A stretch of DNA of 64,000 nt from Lactifluus volemus (Eukaryota; Basidiomycota; Agaricomycetes; Russulales; Russulaceae). Below are positions 34,910-47,033 of the stretch, in pieces (the stretch's first letter is position 1; the number at the start of each line of letters is the position of its first letter). A program made the position numbers and the translations under genes. The notes below the pieces were generated by a model. The model saw nothing but the letters and a program-made list of their open reading frames with translations. It was not told the origin of the DNA and made no database searches. The stretch covers positions 744,001 to 808,000 of the forward strand of contig WTXI01000005.1 of NCBI GenBank assembly GCA_022376515.1. Reading direction: 5' to 3'.

Positions 34910-35599
34910 GGAAAGGGGGTACAGAATACCCTCGATGGTGGGTTAACCGAGTGTGTTTCTCCTGAACCGACACTGCTTGAATGAACAAGGCAGAAACTGG
35001 CAGGGGATAAGACTGGCCAAGTAAACACACGCCCGGATAACTCCCGCCGGTCACTCCCTGTCACCGGCCCGAGCCGAGCCGAATCTCTCCGCGCCTCTTA
35101 TTTTTTTATTTTATCACACACAAATCAGACAGATTTCGGCTCTGAATTAGCCGAGGACGAGTATCTGGTCTCGTGGTGGATAACAACAAAGGAATTACAG
35201 TTCAAATTATCAAATCCAACCCTCGTGTCCTTCGCTCCAACTTAATCGCTACCTTTTTCGACTGGTCCCCCTGCACGGAGAGCCACGACGCAGCTCAAAA
35301 TCCTGCCCGCCGCCTGATGTCGACTAAACTTCTTATGTCAGTGAGTTCTTTCCGGTTGAATTGAGCGGGACCGCGCCTTCCACATGACCACGTTCGTCAG
35401 TGAACGTTCGCCTTAAGCTCTAGGGTTTGTATTGTTTTTACTGTATCATTTTTCGCCTGGCCTACGTATTGGAAGTCGTTATACCTTGCGGGATTCTACT
35501 GTCGAGAACGTCCTGCTTATTCGGGGATATGTTAAGCGTTCCCCCTTCCGATTACGAGGTGGTTCTCGCATCTTTTTATGTTGACGCATATGACAATGA
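34910..35599. other. intergenic, promoter side of the transcription factor
   Basis: No supported gene; T-rich tract near 35100 and short frames only. Confidence 0.5.
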
Positions 35600-35860
35600 A
35601 AATTTGTCTGCGGCAAAATACTGTAACAACCAAGGCCTAAGTCAGACCCTCTAGTCCCCACAGACTAAGGATGGCCAGCAGGATGGTGTATACATAAACA
35701 TAATCGGTGATATCTAAAAATCATGTAACGGAAGCTGGCAGAATCTAGTAGAATTAGAACAGTTTGAAGCCAAAAAAATTAATATCGATCTGTCACTTCT
35801 CGTGACAGTCCGTGACGTTGCCTGTGCAACAGTCTTAGCACAGCCCACAATCCTCCGTCA

Positions 35861-37318
35861 TCAAATGATGTCGTGCAACCCTTGACTAGAATTGTCGCCC
35901 GATTGCACCACGCTATTTCTCGAACGCTTGCGGAGTTGGCATGAACACAACTCTTGAGAGTCATTCGCAAGGTCCACCGCACTCAGCTGCGGTAGTTCCG
36001 GCTCGAAAACCGGAGGGGCGAAGAGAAGCAATTGGGTCTGTGAAAACAAGAAGAGGGCTACTTCGAAGGCACCTGAGAGGTTCAACATTGAAGCATCGAA
36101 AAACTGGACCGCCGAGGGTACGTGCCGGTGATTGAATGCCGACCAACGTGCGACTGTGAGAGGCAGGATAATCAGGAGATACGCAAGGGGTAAACTAAAT
36201 GATTAGTTTGTCAGTAGAAATGGCGATAAAAAGGACATGCATGGCGTACAGAAGTAGTCTCAATGTTGCTCGTCTATTTGGCGTTCCAAGTTGACTGCGG
36301 TTCAGGTTCCTGTTGTTGACTGACAAGCGACCCGTTGCCCAGAAGTAGACCGGGATGTACAGAACAATTGAAGCAAATAAAGCAATCCAAACCCAGAGAA
36401 ACGATCCAGCCAGGCGTTCCGCAGTGTACCGGTAACTGATCCAGCACCAATACTGGCCATGATTAGACAGGTGGCGGAAAGGTGTGAAGTATTTGGAAAG
36501 ACTTACGGGTACAGGCACTTCGTACTTCTTGTTGAGGCCATTACCGAGACCAACACAGAGTGCAATGAACACACAAATAAGACCAACAAGGCCGAAAGCA
36601 GGCCTACGTGCTTCTATCCCCACAGACCATAGAGCCGTTACGAAGGTGTGGGCAGCAAGTAGCTGGATGGATGAGCGACATTAATCCTGGACTCAGACTC
36701 GAAGCTCAAATGTAGTATAAGGGAAGGACATACAAGTATGGTCAGCATGACCCCAAGTTCACCACTCTGCTGTAAGATACCCTGGGCTGTGCAATACGAC
36801 CCCGTTGTGACAATTCCATTGTGAGCCCATCGAACATTAAGGCACCCCCCAGAGCCAGGATGATATCAAATATAAACAGGGTGAGCTGTCACACAAGCCA
36901 TATTAGTTTCTAGGGAGGGCCATGGAACTACGGAGGCCAAACCAAGTAAATATCGGCGGGTGTCTGTAACAACCTCCAGCCACCATTTGGCAGCACTTTC
37001 CTATAACGAAGTACGTTCCTCTGTGCAACATTCTGTCAGACAAGATACACACGATGACACGTGAGATGTTCCAGCCTACTCCAATTAAAATGAATAGGAC
37101 CATCACACAGAGAATACTCAAGAAGGATGTCTCGGCTATTAGCTTTATGTGGGATGAGTTTAGGCGCAAGTCAGAATAGTAGGATGCTCACTGTCAAACC
37201 GATTGTTTGACCATGTGTTAGGCATGTAATCGTGGGATCTGGATTGTTCAGATGGTAAGCTTTGCTGGTACTGCTGCGCATTGCAGACCGTCCCATGAAC
37301 ACCACCAAGTCCTGACAT
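35861..37318 (-). CDS. seven-transmembrane GPCR-like protein, copy 1 (frameshifted)
   Basis: Same seven-exon plan as copy 4. Blocks visible are MSGLGGVHGTVCNAQQYQQS, ETSFLSILCVMVLFILIG (TM1) followed by RNVLRYRKVLPNGGW (cytoplasmic loop), and FGLVGLICVFIALCVGLGNG. A later helix reads WIALFASIVLYIPVYFWATG, and the last helix and tail come after it (LFLFSQTQLLLFAPPVFEP). Compared with copies 2 and 4 it lacks two bases near 37241-37253, before NPTITCL, and one C at 36838-36843, before LNVRWAHNG. As written it is therefore out of frame, either a pseudogene or affected by base-calling errors. The remaining exons keep phase and hydrophobic character. Confidence 0.7.
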
Positions 37319-38939
37319 CAGTAGATAGAGTAAAGAAGATCAGACTCGGAGGGGATCAAGACGTCGGGGTTAGTCGAAATGACATACTAGGACGCCCTAG
37401 GCCATTTCATACTATTGGTATCAGTCAGGTCACGTTCGCCCACAAATGTCACACGGGCCACAGCTATGGCCAAGTTGATTCAATGTACACAGCTTTACTC
37501 GTCACCGTGACAGACGGACACGTGTATGTGATGTCATGGGTGAGACTCAACTTCCGATTCGTCGACGGATGCCTCCGCTGTTATTCCAGTTCATCCGTGC
37601 AGTGCTGCTTACACCTCGTTCCTGCTAATCCAGGTTTTTTTTTGAGTCTTGTACGCCACCACATCTTATTGTTGCCGTGCCACAGTGCTGGAACATGTCA
37701 CTTCCAGGACACTGGAAGGGCGTTACAACGTTCCACTGGGAGTGAACCCATTCCTCTCCGGGCTCAAGATCATCGATTTTCTGTGACATTGGGGTGACGC
37801 CCGACGACAACACATAAATTCAGAAAGAGGACTGGCAGCTGATCGTCAGTGGATCTGCTCGTTCTGACGCTGCAGGATGGGCAGCGGGAGCATACGAGGT
37901 GCCTCTTGCACTCGATCCGCTGTAAGGTCGGCTTGTTCCTGCCCCCACCGATCTCGGCTGACATATCAATTGTCTCCTCCCTGCCCCTTCTCTTCCGAAC
38001 TCACTGTGTGCTCTCAGGAGTATATTCGCCATACCGCGTCCGGACCATCTCGGTCTGTTGACTCGCACCTCGAGTCGTTCAAGTCGAGCCCGCGCCGAGC
38101 AAGCGCACAGTGATTCATCATGCATGGCACATAGGTTTGAAACACCATTGCGAGTATCCGCTTCTGATCGCACTGTGCGAATCATTATCATTATGATCCT
38201 AGTAGTGGCGGTGGACAACCCACGATTCACACACCAAGCCGACTAGTAAGCTATGGGATGATGAACATTTGAAATTGATGTTGAAATCGAGTTTCTGTCG
38301 ACGTGTAACCAGACTCACATCAGAACACAGTTGGATCGCATCGCCAGTACCAACAGCCGCAAAGACGTTCCTCGTACCATCCTTGACTCATACATCGCTG
38401 GTGGCGTGATCCTGGCGGGTCCCGCTAAGGGAAACGCTATGTGAAAAACATACTCGTTATGAGCTAATACATATGTTTTTCATGTCGCGGTTCGTATACA
38501 AAACTGCCCGGAAAGGTCGAGGCTAAGAAAGGAAAACCCAACTACGACTGGAATGATACCTTGCAAGCAAGGTAAGTTACTAGAAATGTCGACGACGTTG
38601 TCGGCCCAAACTCTTGTTTGCATTTGCACAGCGCTCGTAACATGGAGCAGCATGGTTACAGCAGATTGTAAGCTAGTTGGTACAATCTGTGTGTATCGAC
38701 ACTGGCCCCATATTACATTAAGTACTACACTGGGATCTGGGTCTAAAACCCTACTTACGTTTCAATTGTTCATATTTATAGTCCTTTGCTCCCGGTGTAC
38801 AGCGTGTTGCGAGCCTTAGTACGTTGTTTGATTGCAAAACGCGACTGCTCTTCGTGGCACCCTCTTTAAGTCGATGTTGCGACCCGTCATCCAGGCTACT
38901 TTCGAGAGGATTGAACATTTCAGCGCACCAAAGAATACA
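37319..38939. other. spacer of unit 1, upstream of receptor copy 1
   Basis: It recurs in diverged form at 42366-44400 and partly at 49067-49990. A conserved block (AAACGCTATGTGAAAAACAT...CATGTCGCGGTTCGTATAC) lies at 38430-38500 and 44010-44080. No frame is conserved in all copies, so no gene is called. Confidence 0.5.
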
Positions 38940-40300
38940 TTCAAGTGCAATCTGCTTCTCCAAGTTTTGAGAGCGGGGCACGCTTCTTGACGTCGGTCTT
39001 GGAAATCTGCCAAGTTTCGGTGTCGTTCATCAGCGAGGAACGGAAATATCTGTTGGCCACGCTCCAAGCTAGTGATGTGGGCCTGAATGGTGCCCATTGG
39101 CGCAATTTTGCCATGACAACGAGACCGCGCAAATGGGACTATCGTCATGTGTCAGGAAGACTTTGCCAGCTTCAAGCAGGTTCTCTGTTTCTGGAGACCA
39201 CGACTTAAGGTCGATCCGGTGGAGGCCCATGGTCACCCTCCCATGTAGTGGCACCTCTGAATTTCCGCGGTGGAGGTGGAGGTGAAATTTTGCGACGGCA
39301 TCGATTGCCTAGACATCATCGAAGGAGTGGCGTGCCTCGAGTTTGATGGTCTGTGGACAATTTTCGCCAACGAGACTGTCGTGGTGTTGGACAGACAAAC
39401 AGTTGGCACGATTCTGCACGGAGATATGCGCTTGCTTGACCTTTGTCACTCTCATTATGAGGCACCCACCGAGGGTGGATACTGACTGCGTCGTTGCGGG
39501 TATCTTTTGACGCAACTTCCATCATCGCACCAAAGACAGATACGTCTTCTTGAGATGGACTTTGAAGGGAACCCTGTTGTAGTACCAACATGTGACGCGG
39601 GCCCATCCCTCCTTGACGGGATGTGGAGATTGAAACTTCATCTTCGATAGGGACCACGTTGGGTACACCGCGATGACTTGGAGAGTAGCAAGGATAGGGT
39701 TTATGGATGTTGTGCATGCTAAATTCGGTACCTTCCGCCAATCCATGGATAGCACCGGCGACTATATGGACATCCCAGCCAACGCAAACAGCAAGAACAT
39801 AGCAACTGTCGGGTGTAAATAGGGTTCCACCGTGGAGGACACGATGCTTGTTCTGGCCGAAGCATACAGGATGTTGGTCTCAGCTATGCCAGTGGATGGT
39901 TTGATGGAAGAGTCTGGTGCCTGTTGCCGCCAGACACGCCATAATGAAACCCCCGCCCTCTTTACTATCCTCACCTTGACAGCAAGCTGAGACCGCGATG
40001 TGTAATTTTATGGTCTTTTTGATAGAATCCGCTGTCCTTGAACGAGACCTTGCGACCCTGTGCACCACGCCAATGGCCTGCATATAGGTCATCCGACGTG
40101 AATTTGTTCCCGGGTGGCGTCCAGCGTGTGTGCATGAAAGAGCGCCAAACTGGCTGGGACTGGGAAAAGAACAGCAGTCCAAGATGAGAGTGACATTATC
40201 GCCTTTTGACCCGCTGAGTTCCATCAGCACGGCGTGCACTGGCACAGAACACAGACCAATCAATGATACCAGGACAGGTGCCGAATTGCACATGAGCTAC
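38940..40300 (-). pseudogene. caspase-like (peptidase C14) gene relic
   Basis: The minus strand carries KGDNVTLILDCC, which matches the catalytic-cysteine strand K-G-D-N-I-T-V-I-x-D-C-C-H-S of fungal caspase/metacaspase-like proteins, but the following H-S-G is replaced by S-F-P. Downstream IAVSACCQGEDSKEGGGFIM matches the L-L-A-A-C-x-x-x-E...G-x-F strand. After a shift come HRVLHGGTLF and GAIHGLAEGTEFSMH, which correspond to the post-catalytic region of the agaricomycete proteins. Later fragments (RVTMGLHRIDLKSWSPETE, LTHDDSPICAVSLSWQ) follow. Several stops and shifts (for example at 39897 and about 39313), and no N-terminal part with the catalytic His, show it is not functional. A shorter piece of its end recurs at 44400-44750. 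Confidence 0.6.
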
Positions 40301-40913
40301 GGTTTAACAGAAGAATCACGTACTAGTACAGACAGTTGTTCTATGAACTTCTATCCAGCCATCGTGACCGCAGGTAAAGCAACGAGCAGTATATAACTTG
40401 GTATGTAATGATTATTAGAAACAAAAGAAAGTCCATGACACGATAACCCCACTCTTTATTCCAATTCCGGAGCCCTAGGGTGCCTTAACGCAGCCAGGAG
40501 GCGCGACCGCGAACTTGAAGGGAGATGCTGTGGAAAAAAACATCATGGGCACACGCATATGCCTTTCATGGTGCGGATCGTTCACATATAGAATGATATC
40601 TTCACAAGAAGGCGGGACGTGTGGATTACGACTGCATAGATAGAAAAACGGTCTGCGAGAAAAATACTGTAACCGAGGCCTAAGTCAGACCCTAGGGATG
40701 ACAAGAGTACCAGCAAAACGGTGTATACATACACATAATCGATGATATTATAGTTTTTAAATCATGTAGATCAACGGAACACAAGCTGGCAGAATCTCGT
40801 AGAATTAGAACAGTTTGAAGCCAAAAAAAAGTTATATCGATCTGTCACTTCTCGTGACAGTCCGTGACGTTGCCTGTGCAACAGTCTTAGTACGGCCTAA
40901 CAATCCTCTGTTG

Positions 40914-42365
40914 TCAAATGACGTCGTGCAACCCTTGACTAGAGTCCTCGCCCGATTGCACCATGGTATTTCTCGAACGCTTGGAGAGTTGGCATGAACA
41001 CAGCTCTTGAGAGTCATTCGCAAGGTCCACTGCACTCAACTGAGGTAGTTCCGGCTCGAAAACCGGAGGGGCGAAGAGAAGCAATTGGGTCTGTGAAAAC
41101 AAGAAGAGGACTACTTCGAAGGCACCTGATAGGTTCAACATTGAGGCATTGAAAAACAGGACCGCTGAAGGCACGGACTGGTGAGCCCACCAATGTGTCG
41201 CTGTGAGAGGCAGGATACTCAGGAGATACGCAAGGGGTAAACTAAATGATTAGTTTGTCAGTAGGATTTGCAATAAATAGGGACATGCATGGCGTACAGA
41301 AGCAGTCTCAATGTTGCTCGTCTATTTGGCGTTCCAAGTTGACTACGGTTCAGGCTCCTGTTGTTGACTAACAAGCGACCCGTTGCCCAGAAGTAGACCG
41401 GGATGTACAGAACAATTGAAGCAAATAAAGCAATCCAAATCCAGATATACGATCCAGACAGGCGTTCCGCAAAGTACCGGTGGCTGATAAAGCACCAATA
41501 CTGGTCATGATTAGACAGGTGGCGGAAAGGTGTGAAGTATTTGAAAAGACTTACGGGTGTAGGCGTTTCATACTTCTTGTTGAGGCCATTACCGAGACCA
41601 ACCCAGAGTGCAATGAAAACACAAATGAGACCGACAAGGCCGAAAGCAGGCCTACGTGCTTCTATCCCCACAGACCATAGAGCCGTTACGAAAGTGTGGG
41701 TACCAAGTAGCTGGATAGATGAGCAACATTGATCCTAGACTCAGAAGCTCAAATGTAGTATAATGGGAAGGACATACAAGTATGGTCAGCGCGACCCCAA
41801 GTTCACCACTCTGCTGTATGATACCCTGGGCTGTGCAATATGACCCCGTTGTGACAATTCCATTGTGAGCCCATCGGACATTAAGGACACCCCCCAGAGC
41901 CATGATAATATTGAATATAAACAGGGTGAGCTGTCACACAAGCCATATTAGTTTCTGGAGAAGGCCGTGGAACTACGGAGACCATACCAAGTAAATGTCG
42001 GCGGGTGTCTGTAACAACCTCCAGCCACCATTTGGCAGCACTTTCCTATAACGAAGTACGTTCCTCTGAACAACATTCCGTCAGACAAGATACACGCAGT
42101 GGCAGGTAAGATGTTCCAACCTACACCAATTAAGATGAATAGGACCATTACACAGAGAAGACTCAAGAAAGATGTCTCGGCTATAAGCTTTATGTGGGAT
42201 GAGTTTAGGCACAAGTCAGAATGGTAGGATGCTCACCGTCAAACCAATTGTTTGACCATGTGTTAGGCATGTAATGGTGGGATCTGGACTTGTTTCAGAT
42301 GCCAAGCTTTGCTGGTACTGCTGCACATTGCAGACTGTCCCGTTAACACCACCAAGTCTTGACAT
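40914..42365 (-). CDS. seven-transmembrane GPCR-like protein, copy 2 (intact)
   Basis: Seven exons joined in phase from MSRLGGVNGTVCNVQQYQQS to the tail QSGEDSSQGLHDVI. The extracellular N-terminus of about 40 residues (TCLTHGQTIGLT) is followed by TM1 (ETSFLSLLCVMVLFILIG), the loop RN-x-L-x-YRK and ALGGVLNVRWAHNGIVTTG. Next are CTAQGIIQQSGELGVALTIL, FGLVGLICVFIALWVGLGNG and WIALFASIVLYIPVYFWATG. TM6-TM7 (YLLSILPLTATHWW, LFLFSQTQLLLFAPPVFEP) and a Ser/Asp-rich cytoplasmic tail end it. The pattern resembles the fungal cAMP-receptor-like GPCR group; ligand and G-protein are unknown. It differs from the other copies by scattered substitutions only. No frame break was found, so it is probably expressed. 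Confidence 0.75.
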
Positions 42366-44754
42366 CAGTAGATAGAGTCAAAGAAAAAGAAGTATGAAAG
42401 ATGATGCCTTGCGGCCTGGGCCTCTTAGTTGTTCAGAAAAAGTGAACCTGAGAGAGGGTCAGAACTCGGAGGAGATAGAGACGTCGGAGTCGAAATGATA
42501 CTGGGCCATTTCATACATTCGCTACAACCCGGAGGTCCAAGGCACCCTAGGAAGATGGTCAGGTGTGAAAATTGGCTGACATCTTTGGCATAGGTCAGTC
42601 TAGATACATCAAGCCTGATACGCCAGTGTAGCCTGATACGCCAGTGCAGTCGATCATTCCTCCTGGACCATTCAAGCAAGACTTGGAGACACAGCTCGAC
42701 TGAGGCTCGGACTCACGCCTGAGTATTATGTAATGTGATGGTGAGACGCAGCTTCCCGATTCGTCATGTGCTCTTGCTGAGCCAACCGTTCGGTTCACAC
42801 AATCCATGCCAATGCTGCTTACGCCGCCTCGTTCCAAGATTTATTTGAGTCCTTGTACTCGCTACCCATCTTTCTTGTGGTCGTGTAACAGCGTCTGGAG
42901 TCATCTGTTTGAGGGCCACCTTCCAGTGACACTTTACGGGCGTTACAACGTTCCACTGGGAGTGAACCGGGCCTATTCCTCTCCTCTCTGGGCTCAAGAT
43001 CATCGATTTGCTGTGACATTGGGATTGCACCCGACGACAACACATAACGTTGAGAAAGAGGACTGGGAGCTGATGTACCGTCAGTGGATCCGCTCGTTCT
43101 GACGCTGCAGGATGGGACGGGAAGGACCACGATTTCCCCCGGCGGGAGCATACGAGTTGCCTCTTGCATTCGATCCACTGTAAGGTGAGCTCTGCTCCTG
43201 CCCCGAACTTCTACCGATATCGGCTGACAAAATATTCTTTGAGAAATGTGTTGAACATGCCCATCTATGCATACCGGGCACCCGCTGCTAGGGGCCGCAA
43301 CATCTGGTGTTCTCGTGGACGTCCATGTCTTTCCCGCGCACGTCACTGTGTCCCCTGTCGTTCCTTTGGGGCCTCCTTCTCTTTCCGAACTCACCTGTGT
43401 GCTTTCGGCAGTATATTCACCATACCGCGTCCGGACCATCTCGGTCTTTTGACTCGCACTTCGAGTCGTCGAAGTCGAGCGCGCGCGCTGAGCAAGCGCA
43501 CAGCAAATTCACCATGCATGGCACATAGTTTTGAAAGTCCAATGCGAGTATCCGCTTCTGATCGCACTGTCCGAATCGTTATGATTTTAGTAGTGGCGGT
43601 GGACAAGGCACGATTCACACATCAAACTAGTAGGTCATGGGATGATGAACATTTGAAATTGATGTTGAAATCGAGTTTCTGTCGACATGTCACCAGACTC
43701 ACATCAGAATATCCCCGCATAATGAGGTTGGCTGCATTGGCAGTTGGATCGCATCGCCATTACCAACAGCCGCAAAGACGTTCCTCATACCATCCTCAGA
43801 AGACCCCTCCTATCGTTGTCTATGTCATCAGTGGCTTCATATGCTCCCAGCACATGAGAAAGCGAAGGGAGGCGTGTCCGTGGCCCGTGGACGAGATGAC
43901 CTTTCCAGTGGCGGAACACGAACATCGAAAGGGCAACTCAATGTCATACATGGCTTCACAGCCGAGAAACTTCAGGTGGCATGACCCTGGCGGGTCGCGC
44001 TAAGAGAAACGCTATGTGAAAAACATACTCGTTATGAGCCAATACACATGTTTTTCATGTCGCGGTTCGTATACAAAACTGCCCGGAAAAAGTCGAGGCT
44101 AAGAAAGGAAAACCAGCTACGACTGGAATGATACCTTGCAAGCACTGGCAAAGTAAGTTACTAGAAATGCCGACGACGTTGTCGGCCCAAACTCTTGTTT
44201 GCATTTGCACAGCGCTCGTAACATGGAGCAGCATGGTTACATATATACAGGCAGATTGTAAGCTGGTTGGTACAATATGTGTGTATTGACACTGGACCCA
44301 TATTACGTCAAGTACTACTGGGTCTAAAACCCTACGTACGCTTCAAATGTTCATATTTATGGTCCTTTGCGCAGAGCGTGCTGCGAGCCTTAGTACGTTG
44401 TTTGATTGCAAAACGCGACTGCTCTTCGTGGCACCCTCTTGATGTTGCGATCCGTCATTCAGGCTACTTTCGAAAGGATTGAACATTTCAGCGCCCTGCT
44501 CATAAAACTCCTGAACAAGCTGACCAAAGAACACATTCAAGCGCAATCTGCTTCTCCAGGTTTTGAGAGCGGGGAACGCTTGACGTCGGTCTTGGAAATC
44601 TGCCAAGTTTCGGTGTTGTTCCTCGGCGAGCAACGGAAATCTTTGCTAGCCACGCCCCAAGGTAGTGATGTGGGCCTGAATGGTGCCCATGGGTATTTTT
44701 TCCATGACAGCGAGGCCGCTCAAATGGAGCTATCGTCATGTGTCAGGAAGATTT
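42366..44754. other. spacer of unit 2 with a truncated caspase-like end
   Basis: Corresponds to 37319-38939 of unit 1 with extra internal sequence. A long plus-strand open frame (43164-44003) occurs but is not conserved in the other units. The part 44400-44750 is the diverged end of the relic seen at 38940-39200 (LADFQDRRQ...FPALKTWRSRL). Confidence 0.5.
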
Positions 44755-47033
44755 TGCGCCTCAACGTGCTGCAACAGCCAGGAGGGGTGACCGCGAAGGA
44801 AGATGCTGTGGAAAAAACATAACCATATGGGTACACACATATGCCCTTCATGGTGCGGATCGTTCACAAATAGAAGGGTATCGTCACAAGAAGGCGAGAT
44901 TACGACCGCGTAGATAGAAAAATGGTCTGCGAGAAAAATACTGTAACCGAGGCCTAGTATGTCAGTCCCTCAGGCTCTAGTCCCCACAGACTAGGGGAGT
45001 TCTTGCCATGTTCCAGCAGAACGTGTATATATATACATAATCGGTGATATTTAGTTTTTAAAATCAATGGAACCAAAGCTGGCAGAATTAGAACAGTTTG
45101 AAGCCAAAAAAAATTTAATATCAATCTGTCACTGCTCGTGACAGGCCGTGACATTGCCTACGCAACAGTCTTAGTCCAGCCCACAATCCTCCGTCGTCAA
45201 ATGATCTCGTGCAACCCTTGACTAGAGTTGTTGCCCGATTGCACCATGCTATTACTCGAACGCTTGGGGAGTTGGCATGAACACAGCTCTTGAGAGTCAT
45301 TCGCAAGGTCCACTGCACTCAGCTGCGGTAGTTCAAGTTCCGGCTCAAAAACCGGAGGGGCGAAGAGAAGCAGTTGGGTCTGTGAAAACAAGAAGAGGAC
45401 TACGTTGGTGGCACCTGAGAGGTTGAATATTGAGGCACCGAAAAGCAGGGCCTTGCAACCGACGTGCGACCCAGAGAGGCAGGACAATCAAGGAATACGC
45501 AAGGGGTAAACTAAACGATTGGTTTGTCAGTAGGATTAGCAATAAAGAAGGCCATGCATGGCGTACAGAAGCAGTCTCAGTGTTGCTCGTCTATCTGGCG
45601 TTCCAGGTTGACTAGGGTTCAGGTTCCAGTTATTGACTGACAAGCGACCCGTTGCCCAGAAGTAGACCGGGATGTACAGAACAATGGAGGCAAATAAAGC
45701 AATCCCAATCCAGACAGACACTTCAGCCAGGCGTTCCGCATTGAACAGGCGACTGATCGAGCACCAATACTGGTCCATAGTTAGGCGGAAAGTTGTGAAA
45801 TATTTGGAAAGACTTACGGGTGTAGGCGCTTCGTACTTCTTGTTGAGGCCATTACCGAGACCAACACAGAGTATAATGAAAACACAGATAAGACCAACAA
45901 GGCCGAAAGCAAGCCTACGTGCTTCTATCCCCACAGGCCATAGAGCCGTTACGAAGGTGTGGGCGGCAAGTAGCTGGATAGATGAGCGTCATTGATCCTG
46001 GACTCAGAAGCTCAAATGTGGTATAACATACAAGTGTGGTCAGCGCGACCCCAACTTCACCGCTTTGTTCTAAGATACCCTGGGCTACGCAATATGACCC
46101 CGTTGTGACAATTCCATTGTGAGCCCATCGGACATTAAGGGTACCCCCCAGAGCCAGGATAATATCGAATATAAACAGGGTGAGCTGTCACACAAGCCAT
46201 ATTAGTTTCTGGAGAAGGCCGTGGAACTACGGAGACTATACCAAGTAAATGTCGGCGGGTGTCTGTAATAACCTCCAGCCACCATTTGGCGCTTTCCTAT
46301 AACGAAGTTTGTTCCTCTGTGCAACATTCTGTCAGACAAGCTACATGCCGCAGCAGGTAAGACGTTCCAGCCTACACCAATTAGAATGAATAGGACCATT
46401 ACACAGAGAAGACTCAAGAAGGCTGTCTCGGATATAAGCTTTATGTGGGATGAGTTTTAGGCACAAGTCAGATAGTAGGATGCTCACAGTCAAACCAATG
46501 GCTTGACCTTGTGTTAGGCATGTAATCGTAGGATTTAGACTTGTTGCAGATGATAAGCTTTGCTGGTACTGCTGCGCATTGCAGACCGTCCCATTGACAC
46601 CACCAAGTCCTGACATCAGTAGATAGAGTCAAAGAGAAAAAGTACGAAAGATGACGCCTGGCGGCGTGGGCCTCTAAGTTGTTCAGAAAAGGCGAACCTG
46701 AGAGAAGGTCAGAACTCGGAGGGGATGAAGACGTCGGGGTTAGTCGAAATGACACCCCCCAGGCCATTTCATACGTTCACTACGAGGTCCGCTGGCAAGG
46801 CACCCTAGGAAGAAGGTCAGGTGTGAAAATTGGCTGACATCCTTGGCATCGGCCAGTCTAGGTACGTCAGACCTGTACCTCAGTGTAGTCGATCAGGCCC
46901 GTTATGAGCCAACCGTTCGGTTGACACTGGCACAACCCACCACGCCAGCGCTACTTACGCCTCCTCGTTCCAAGATTTTATTTGAGTCCTTGTACTCGCT
47001 ACCCATCTTTCTTGTGGTCGTGCCACATAATAT
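44755..47033 (-). repeat. receptor array unit 3 of 4 (short)
   Basis: Contains the left-flank segment (GATGCTGTGGAAAAAACATA), receptor copy 3 and only about 0.4 kb of upstream spacer. The long spacer and caspase-like relic are absent, so this unit is about half the length of units 1 and 2. Confidence 0.8.
45197..46616 (-). pseudogene. seven-transmembrane GPCR-like gene, copy 3, TM7 region damaged
   Basis: Exons 1-6 keep phase (MSGLGGVNGTVCNAQQYQQS, TSLNPTITCLTQGQAIGLT, LGGTLNVRWAHNG, FGLVGLICVFIILCVGLGNG), with one in-frame codon loss in the first loop (RKAPNGG instead of RKVLPNGG). In the last exon the segment between the end of TM6 (LIVLPLWVARR) and NLSGA is about 26 nt shorter than in copies 2 and 4. 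This moves the rest out of frame: the open frame ends at 45345 instead of reading LFLFSQTQLLLFAPPVFEP. A protein made from it would lack the normal TM7 and tail, so it is probably a pseudogene. Confidence 0.7.

Larger units (their letters stand above)
35600..40437 (-). repeat. receptor array unit 1 of 4
   Basis: The unit begins near the shared sequence AATACTGTAAC...AAGGCCTAAGTCAGACCCTC. It contains receptor copy 1, a ~1-kb upstream spacer and the caspase-like relic. It ends where the left flank of unit 2 starts (AACCCCACTCTTTATTCCAA). Its left end lacks the GATGCTGTGGAAAAAA segment found in units 2-4. This is the longest unit. Confidence 0.8.
40438..44754 (-). repeat. receptor array unit 2 of 4
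   Basis: It starts at AACCCCACTCTTTATTCCAA (compare AACCCCACTGTTTATTTCAA at 47043). It contains the GATGCTGTGGAAAAAA segment, receptor copy 2, the long spacer and a truncated end of the caspase-like relic. It joins unit 3 near 44755, where the relic is cut off and CAACGTGCTGCAACAGCC begins. Confidence 0.8.

Noticed and set aside
38058..38246. Short frame repeated in units 1, 2 and 4 (CACCTCGAGTCGTCGAAG region)
   Set aside because: The frame differs between units, so the conservation reflects recent duplication rather than coding.
42819..43439. 206-codon open frame on the minus strand in the same spacer
   Set aside because: Overlaps the plus-strand frame, has no counterpart in the other units and shows no recognisable family.
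43164..44003. 279-codon open frame on the plus strand in array unit 2
   Set aside because: It is not conserved in the matching spacers of units 1 and 4, which carry gaps that break it, and its composition (Arg/Ser-rich, no motif) looks like chance.
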